64,000 bases of DNA from DAISJM01 sp036821485 (lineage in GTDB: Bacteria; Verrucomicrobiota; Kiritimatiellia; CAIQIC01; JAGNIJ01): the NCBI GenBank assembly GCA_036821485.1, contig DAISJM010000002.1, forward strand, positions 112,721 through 176,720. The letters run 5' to 3'. The position numbers and the translations under genes were made by a program. Position 1 is the stretch's first letter. The number at the start of each line of letters is the position of its first letter. This document shows positions 58,329 to 64,000 of the stretch, in pieces. The notes under the pieces were generated by a model that saw nothing but the letters and a program-made list of their open reading frames with translations, was not told the origin of the DNA and made no database searches.

Positions 58329-60551
58329 TCAGCGCTGAACCTGGACGCGGTAGTAGTAAGTCTGTGCCACGCCGACAATATCCGTGTATGTGTTCTGCGG
58401 AGCCGTCGCCGCAAGATTGCTCGCGACCGAACTGAACGAGGTCAGGTTGGTGCCGCGCCACAACGTGTACTGCTTGCCGCCGACGCTCGACCAACCCACC
58501 GCATAACGATTCGTAACGCCCCGCACCTCGACGATATCCAGGAGCGAGGTCGGATTGCGCGCATCCGTGCCGGCAACGTATTCATTCCAATTCACAAAGT
58601 CATCGCCATCCGCATCGCCCACGCCGTCCGAGGTCAGGCCAGGATCAAAGGATTGATCCACTTCGTACTGGTTGGGCATCTGATCGCCATCATCGTCCCG
58701 CCCCGGAATCGTACTTGCCGAGGCCAGCACGCCGGTGGAGTAGTACGAGTAGTTCTCCGTGTAGAGCCGGTAGTGGTAGACGGTATTCTCCACCAGGCCC
58801 GTGTCGGCATATAGGTTCGCGGCACCGCGGTACATGCATTCGCCCTCACCTTCATACGTGTCGCCCTCATAGTACGTGGTGCCATCCGCCGGTGGCGCAA
58901 AGGACGGACTGTCGCCCGCCTTTCGGAAGACGGTCACCCAGTGTGTCCCGTCCGGCTGGAAGAGCACATCAATGTCGTTCGTGTCGACAAACCGGGCGTA
59001 GGCATTGCTCGGCGCCGTGAGCACCATCACCAGCCAGCGATTCGTGGCGGCCAGCGCCGTGTTCCAGTCACCCCAGTTGTTCCAGCCCGTGTCATCCGGG
59101 GGCTTCGTAAAGTAGACGTGGTAACCCTTGATGAACTTCGCGGCGACGTAGTAGTTACCGGCCGAGGCGCGCCCAAAGGTCCCGGTGTACTCATAGTCTA
59201 CGCCCGCTCCGCCGCCGAAATTCGTCAGCGCCACCCACCGCCAGCTCGTGTCATCAGCATTGGGTGTCAGTCCATACCCCATGTAGGCAAAATCAGGGAC
59301 GCCACTCTGCCAGCCATGCTGCACATACATCCGGCCCGTATTTGCGTCGCCGGCCAGCGTGCTGCTGAAGCCCCCATTGTCGATCCACGACAGACGGCAC
59401 CAGGCGGCCGCTGCATCATTGGTGTCTGCGTCGAACCGGAACAGGGTCCCGTGATTGGCCGATCCGCCGCGTGTCGTCGTGCCATAGAGCAAGTCACCAA
59501 TGGCCATCAGGTCCCCCACCGGCTCGCCACCGGAAGGCCACGTATACTGGTTCGTGTAGGCCGCGCCCATGGAAAGGAGAAGCCCCGCACCGCCGGGTCC
59601 GCCGTACCGCGTCACCCCATAAAGCTTCGTGTCGTGATGCAGAAGGGATCCATACGGATCCGCACCATCGGCCACCGAGCCGGAGAAGAACCGAAGGAAG
59701 TTCAGTGTGCCACCGGCCGCCTGGATGCAGAAGGCGACGCCCGCGTTGTCGCGACCGGACGACGCAACCCCGTACAGCCACGTGCCATCCGTGGTCAATG
59801 TCCCGGATGGATTCTGTGCGTTACCTGACGCGCCGGTGAATTCGTAGAGGTTCGTGTAATCCGTGCCGTCCGTATCCAGCGCGAATACCACACCGGCGTT
59901 GTTCGACCCGCCCTCGCTGGTCATGCCGTAGAGCCGACCGCCCTGCAGCAGAAGCGAACCCTTCGGGTGTTTGCCGTCACCGTACCCGCCGACAAACCGG
60001 TGAAGATTCGTGTAGCCCGTGCCATTGGCGTTCATGGCGAACACGACACCGCGGTTCGTTATGCCGCCGTTGTACGTCATGCCGTACAACACGCCGCCAC
60101 TCTCAATCAGGTTGGCCCACGGCATCGCCCCATCCAACGTGTTCGTTCCATGGAAATGGTGAAGGACCGCGAACCCCGTGCCGTTGGTGCCGATGCGGAA
60201 GATGACGCCCGCATCGTTTGTGCCGCCACGGCTCGTCATGCCGAACGCATTCGTACCCGAAACCAGCAACCCTCCCAGCGGGTACTTCCCGTCCGGTCCG
60301 GTGAACGCATGCAGGCTTGTGAAGTTCGTGTCCGACAGGCGCAAGCTGTAGACCGTACCGAAATTGCTGACACCGCCAAAGGGCGTCATGCCGTACAGAA
60401 CCCCACCCGCCGTCACCGGGCCCGACATCGGACGGCCGCCATCCGAGACGCCGGAGGTGAATTCATGCAGGACCGTGAGCGCACCCGGCGCACTCGCAAC
60501 CCCAAGCCCCACCACCACGATGGCCAAAATAAGTATGATGTATTTATTCAT
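58329..60551 (-). CDS. Secreted GloVer-repeat protein
   Basis: A 740-residue protein with a signal peptide (IILILAIVVVGLGVASAPGA). Seven tandem repeats of about 45 residues (F-x-G...D-G...P...L...G-x-L-Y-G-M-T-x-x-G-G-x-x-x-x-G-x-V-F) fill residues about 25-360, matching the GloVer/TIGR03803 repeat frequent in Verrucomicrobia relatives. These probably form a beta-propeller. A beta-rich region follows, then a calcium-binding segment (DDDGDQMPNQYEV...DADGDDFVNWNEY). The C-terminal domain reads KQYTLWRGTNLTSF and ends YYYRVQVQR. GAGGAAC precedes the ATG. Probable adhesion or surface function. Confidence 0.87.
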   Translation of the reverse strand: MNKYIILILAIVVVGLGVASAPGALTVLHEFTSGVSDGGRPMSGPVTAGGVLYGMTPFGGVSNFGTVYSLRLSDTNFTSLHAFTGPDGKYPLGGLLVSGTNAFGMTSRGGTNDAGVIFRIGTNGTGFAVLHHFHGTNTLDGAMPWANLIESGGVLYGMTYNGGITNRGVVFAMNANGTGYTNLHRFVGGYGDGKHPKGSLLLQGGRLYGMTSEGGSNNAGVVFALDTDGTDYTNLYEFTGASGNAQNPSGTLTTDGTWLYGVASSGRDNAGVAFCIQAAGGTLNFLRFFSGSVADGADPYGSLLHHDTKLYGVTRYGGPGGAGLLLSMGAAYTNQYTWPSGGEPVGDLMAIGDLLYGTTTRGGSANHGTLFRFDADTNDAAAAWCRLSWIDNGGFSSTLAGDANTGRMYVQHGWQSGVPDFAYMGYGLTPNADDTSWRWVALTNFGGGAGVDYEYTGTFGRASAGNYYVAAKFIKGYHVYFTKPPDDTGWNNWGDWNTALAATNRWLVMVLTAPSNAYARFVDTNDIDVLFQPDGTHWVTVFRKAGDSPSFAPPADGTTYYEGDTYEGEGECMYRGAANLYADTGLVENTVYHYRLYTENYSYYSTGVLASASTIPGRDDDGDQMPNQYEVDQSFDPGLTSDGVGDADGDDFVNWNEYVAGTDARNPTSLLDIVEVRGVTNRYAVGWSSVGGKQYTLWRGTNLTSFSSVASNLAATAPQNTYTDIVGVAQTYYYRVQVQR

Positions 60552-60560
60552 GGGTGTTCC

Positions 60561-63500
60561 TCAGTGAAGATAGGTTCCCGAGCACGGCCGGAAATCGTCC
60601 ACCATGATGTCATACGGCGTGAGGCCATTGGTCCCAGGCCCATAGTAGATGTAGATTCGGTCGATGCCCTTCCAGTCGTTGGTCCACGGGACCAGCCCTC
60701 CCACGTAGTTCGTGTCCGCCGTGTCCAGCGTGTAGAACTTGTCTTTCGAGAAGACCACATAGTCCTCCCACTGGCTGGCATCAACGGGGTACCATCGCGT
60801 CTTCGCAACTTCCGTCGTGCCGGTCACCACGGCAAGGCGAATACGCGCGTCTGCGCCGCCCGTACTCGCATAGCCCGGGACGCGACGTGCTTTGATGGCC
60901 AGCCCGTCGAATGCGGAGAAGTTGGTCATGTGCTGCGGCGGCGATTGCCAGACATCCGGCACGTACATGCCCGCCACCCAATCCGTGTTCGTCGAATCAA
61001 ACACGGCCGCCCCATAACCCTCGGCACAGTTGTTCGTGTAGCGGACGCTGAACCCGTCCACCCACACCTGCCAGCCGTTGTCAGGCAGCAGATCGGCCAC
61101 CACCTGCGCATCGATCGCCTTGGCATTGCCGTTCGTCACCCCCTCCGCTCTCACACGGATGCGGACCTTGGCCGCAGTCGCCGGCGCCGTGACGAGACCC
61201 CCATCCACCGATGTCGGCGGCCAGTCGGCCGTGGTGATCACCGGCGTCAGGTTGCCCGACGAGTTGGTCGACAGGATCGTCCCGCTGGCATTCAACCACA
61301 CCATGTCCAGGTAGATCGCCCCGTCGAAATCCACCGAGCGGGTCAGGTCCATGCGGAATCGGTATGGCCTGTTGCTGACGATGCCCGGCACGTCCTGATG
61401 GATGATGCCCGAGAGGCCGTTCCACGATTCAAACACCGCGTCGCCACCGTTGGCGCCCCAGTCCTCGCCGCGAACATTGCCCGTCAGGGTCCACCCTGCG
61501 ATCGCCGAGGCCGACGCGCCGGCGTTGGTGAACGAGGCATTCGTGAGACTCAAGCCGCCGTAACCCTCCATGCTCACCGTGTTATCCTTGCGATAGATCA
61601 CATTGCTGGAGTACGCCATTGTTCCGCCGAATAAGGCGACGTCATCCAGAAAGACCTCGTTGGTCTCATGGTTGATCTTCGACGCAAACTTGAACTGGAT
61701 CGAGTTGACGTAGCGCAGCGCTGTGTCGCGCTCCACCGCATCGTTGCCCCACCCTTCCTGGTTGAAATCGGTGAACAGCAACGTGTACTTCCGCCATCCA
61801 TTGGTCGGTGTGTAGTCAATGGTGTAGAGATAATCGTCGTAATTCGTAATCACCATCGACCGCAACACGACGGCGAGCTTCTTCCCATTGCCCTTCATCC
61901 AGAAACTGACGCCGCGCAAACCCGTCGTACTGCTCAGATCGCACACGGCATTCGTGGTCTCCTCGAACAACCCCGTCAATTTCGTCGCGACGCCCGCAAA
62001 GAGCTGATCCACGGAACCCGTCGGGCCCAACCTCAATTCGCCATAGCCGCGCATGCTCTGCGATGAGGCGCCATGGGCACCGGCGTTCGTCGTCGCCAGG
62101 AACACCACGCTGGTGTTCTGATTGTAATTATCGGCGTAGGCAAACCATGGACCTTCGAAGTTGTTCATCGCCGCCGCACCGCGTTCAATATGGTCCACCC
62201 ATCGCTCGTAGCCATACGTCTGCCGTCCGACCGTGACCGCCGAGCTGACGCCGGCGTTGCTGACCGTGACCGTACACCCCTCGGAGGCGCCGATGCGTTC
62301 GCTCAACTCGTCGCTGAACGCCGCCAGCCGGAAGTGACCCGTGAAAATGCGCGAGGTCGGAGCCGTCTCCTCCAGCACGATGCTGATCGGGTCCACGTCG
62401 TTGTAGTGATCCGGTCCATAGACATCGCTGGACCGTACGGTCGCAATGGTGAAGTCTTCATCCTCGTCTGAACCGCCGGCGCTGCAGGTCAGCTTGACGT
62501 AGACGTCCAGACTGTTGCTGGCCACGCTGCCGATGGCATCGGTGAAGGTTGGCTGCCGGAACAGCTGGATACTTGTGCCTACCAGCGTCGGAATCACCTT
62601 GAGCACAACCTGGGCCGGGTTACGACTGGCGAGACCACGGTTGTCCGTTACGCGGCAGTTGAAAGTATAGACGCCGGGCCCGGGCGGCGTGAACGTCACC
62701 ACGGCGGCGTTCGTAGCCGAGAGCCCTGTCGGAGGAGACCACTCGTAGGAGGCAATCGACCCATCCGGATCATAACTGTTGGTGGCCACGAGTTGGGCTG
62801 TCTCGCTCGTGCCCATGAGCTGAACGACAGGCGCGGCCACCGCCACCGGGTAACGATTGGTCGTCGCAGTAACGGTCTCGATCCGCAGATTGTCCAGCCA
62901 CAGCGTACCCTTCATGTCTTCCCGGCCGGCCCACGGACAGAACTCCACTTGGCGGATGCGCGAAAAGTCGAGCTGAACCAGACTGCCATCCTGGCCGCCC
63001 GGATATTTCCAATCGAAGAAGTTCGTCGAGAGCGGAATCGAGATCGTCTGCCAGACGTCGTCTTCCAGCTCCATGCTTTCCTTGAAGCTGCTGATCTGGA
63101 CGTCCGGCTTGCCCTTGTTCGTCTGCGCGGAGTCGTCGGTGATCACCACAAGAAGGCGCGTCTTCGTGAAACCCGTGCCCTCGGTCTTGGTCTTCACGTC
63201 GAACTTGAAGATGTAGTTTGTCGCGCTCGCGTTCGTCGGCACCCAGCACATGGTCGTGCCATAGTGGCCGTAGGTTCCAAAAGCCGTGTAGAGCCGCCCC
63301 GCTGAATTGTCGCCTGCGGAACGGTCAAAATCCACGCGCAGGGATGCCAGCCCGCCCAGCGGCGAAACTTCATCATAGTCCATCCGGAAGAGATAGATGT
63401 AAGGATCGGACCGGTCTTCCGTGTTGCCATGCCCGTCATAGACGCCCAGCGAGTACGGCTCCGTGCTGCCCCACGCATGCGCCAGCGAATGGGTCTCCAC

Positions 63501-64000
63501 GTCGAACAGCCGGATTTCGCCCTGTGCTTCGCCCGGCAGCACTTCCATGGTCACCGGCACCCGCGCGAGGCCCTCGGAGGTCGCCACGTGCACGTCCGTA
63601 CTGTACACACCCGTCGCAAGATTCCTGTTCGTCACGCAAAGGAACAGCCGGTCACACACCGTCGCTGTACCGGATACCGGTGCCACCAACCGGAGCCACG
63701 ATGAAGTTGCGGCAGCAGACCACACGGTATTGCTGTTTCGATTGTTGGCGATCTTGATGCACCGGGTGTAGTTGGTTGCCACCGTGACTTCATGCGTCTC
63801 TTCGTCTTCCGTGGAGCTCACCTCGACCCCCGATTCATACGGTCCAGAATCGACGCGGGCGGGATCGACGTTGAGATAGGTCAAAGGGGCCTGCTCCGCC
63901 GGAGGATTCGTTTGACCGTAGAAGGTGAAGAGGTACACCGAGAGCGGCTCGAACTCGTAGGTGAACGATCCGCCCGTAACTGTCACGCCACCGGTGGCCA
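60561..64000 (-). CDS. Large secreted multidomain protein, probably carbohydrate-active (N-terminus beyond window)
   Basis: The frame is open to the window end and covers at least 1145 residues, so the gene starts beyond base 64000. The first visible residues (GGSFTYEFEPLSVYLFTFYG) look like the last strand of a glycoside-hydrolase accessory domain. A BACON-like domain follows (NTVWSAAATSSWLRLVAPVS), then a jelly-roll, a PKD-like domain (SYDPDGSIASYEWSPPTG) and at least three further carbohydrate-binding-like beta-sandwiches. It ends LTPYDIMVDDFRPCSGTYLH. Its stop lies 9 bp before the GloVer gene start, suggesting one operon of surface or polysaccharide proteins. Confidence 0.7.
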   Translation of the reverse strand, partial: ATGGVTVTGGSFTYEFEPLSVYLFTFYGQTNPPAEQAPLTYLNVDPARVDSGPYESGVEVSSTEDEETHEVTVATNYTRCIKIANNRNSNTVWSAAATSSWLRLVAPVSGTATVCDRLFLCVTNRNLATGVYSTDVHVATSEGLARVPVTMEVLPGEAQGEIRLFDVETHSLAHAWGSTEPYSLGVYDGHGNTEDRSDPYIYLFRMDYDEVSPLGGLASLRVDFDRSAGDNSAGRLYTAFGTYGHYGTTMCWVPTNASATNYIFKFDVKTKTEGTGFTKTRLLVVITDDSAQTNKGKPDVQISSFKESMELEDDVWQTISIPLSTNFFDWKYPGGQDGSLVQLDFSRIRQVEFCPWAGREDMKGTLWLDNLRIETVTATTNRYPVAVAAPVVQLMGTSETAQLVATNSYDPDGSIASYEWSPPTGLSATNAAVVTFTPPGPGVYTFNCRVTDNRGLASRNPAQVVLKVIPTLVGTSIQLFRQPTFTDAIGSVASNSLDVYVKLTCSAGGSDEDEDFTIATVRSSDVYGPDHYNDVDPISIVLEETAPTSRIFTGHFRLAAFSDELSERIGASEGCTVTVSNAGVSSAVTVGRQTYGYERWVDHIERGAAAMNNFEGPWFAYADNYNQNTSVVFLATTNAGAHGASSQSMRGYGELRLGPTGSVDQLFAGVATKLTGLFEETTNAVCDLSSTTGLRGVSFWMKGNGKKLAVVLRSMVITNYDDYLYTIDYTPTNGWRKYTLLFTDFNQEGWGNDAVERDTALRYVNSIQFKFASKINHETNEVFLDDVALFGGTMAYSSNVIYRKDNTVSMEGYGGLSLTNASFTNAGASASAIAGWTLTGNVRGEDWGANGGDAVFESWNGLSGIIHQDVPGIVSNRPYRFRMDLTRSVDFDGAIYLDMVWLNASGTILSTNSSGNLTPVITTADWPPTSVDGGLVTAPATAAKVRIRVRAEGVTNGNAKAIDAQVVADLLPDNGWQVWVDGFSVRYTNNCAEGYGAAVFDSTNTDWVAGMYVPDVWQSPPQHMTNFSAFDGLAIKARRVPGYASTGGADARIRLAVVTGTTEVAKTRWYPVDASQWEDYVVFSKDKFYTLDTADTNYVGGLVPWTNDWKGIDRIYIYYGPGTNGLTPYDIMVDDFRPCSGTYLH

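Noticed and set aside
59967..61634. 555-codon plus-strand frame across the two right-hand secreted-protein genes
   Set aside because: It spans two conserved minus-strand genes and their junction and has no recognisable domain.

Overview
The window is a high-GC bacterial chromosome segment, probably from a metagenome assembly because it contains one 100-N scaffold gap (54763-54862). The gene repertoire points to the PVC superphylum, most likely Kiritimatiellota or Verrucomicrobiota. This is an inference from content: a GloVer-repeat secreted protein, lamin-tail-domain/CotH giant proteins, many secreted proteins with a shared C-terminal domain, and dispersed TTTTCCAA-N3-TTGGAAAA and GTAGGG palindromes. 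No rRNA or phylogenetic marker was available to settle it. Genes commonly start behind GGAG-type Shine-Dalgarno sites, and adjacent genes often overlap as ATGA, GTGA or TGATG.

Layout. 0-6.1 kb: a truncated VAO-type flavin oxidase, a small membrane protein, and a minus-strand series of O-methyltransferase, FadL-like porin and REC-histidine kinase. 6.2-6.45 kb: an AT-rich gap with a cluster of DnaA-box-like sequences, a possible oriC. 6.5-13.65 kb: a tightly coupled operon of an atypical ketoacyl synthase (Cys-His-Asn instead of Cys-His-His), two histidine kinases and one NtrC-type sigma54 activator. 13.66-24.2 kb: a minus-strand cluster of VTC-domain protein, DUF4956 membrane protein, HlyD-type adaptor, TolC-type channel and a 2134-residue CotH-kinase/lamin-tail protein. 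This is the best candidate for an undescribed export or surface-assembly system. 24.2-28.3 kb: a divergent pair of uncharacterised proteins (RG-rich zinc finger, transglutaminase-like) sharing a promoter gap with two phased palindromes, then an outer-membrane barrel.

28.5-36.2 kb: housekeeping and regulation (THUMP methyltransferase, aldose epimerase, dCMP deaminase, GT39-like glycosyltransferase, phosphomutase-like enzyme, Rrf2 regulator with a visible operator, MiaB). 36.2-38.3 kb: small membrane proteins and a secreted-looking YidD fusion whose signal-peptide codons lie inside the terminator of the gene upstream. 38.4-48.1 kb: envelope and secreted proteins (metallopeptidase/propeller/barrel fusion, LolA-like protein, phospholipase D-like protein, family-10-like glycosidase). 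48.1-54.3 kb: pyrH-frr, mutY, a lipoprotein, a repeat-rich tail-anchored protein, thioredoxin, an EF-hand protein and RNase PH.

54.3-55 kb: a GIY-YIG nuclease gene bounded by 106-bp direct repeats and abutting the CCA end of tRNA-Arg(CCG). 55-64 kb: serC, a DCC-family thiol protein, a ZIP transporter, an ankyrin protein and two large secreted proteins, the last running off the window. Much of the segment therefore serves the cell envelope and secretion, with several two-component sensors. The repeat architecture (palindromes at a 31-bp pitch, GTAGGG hairpins, a perfect 52-bp palindrome) is as notable as the genes.
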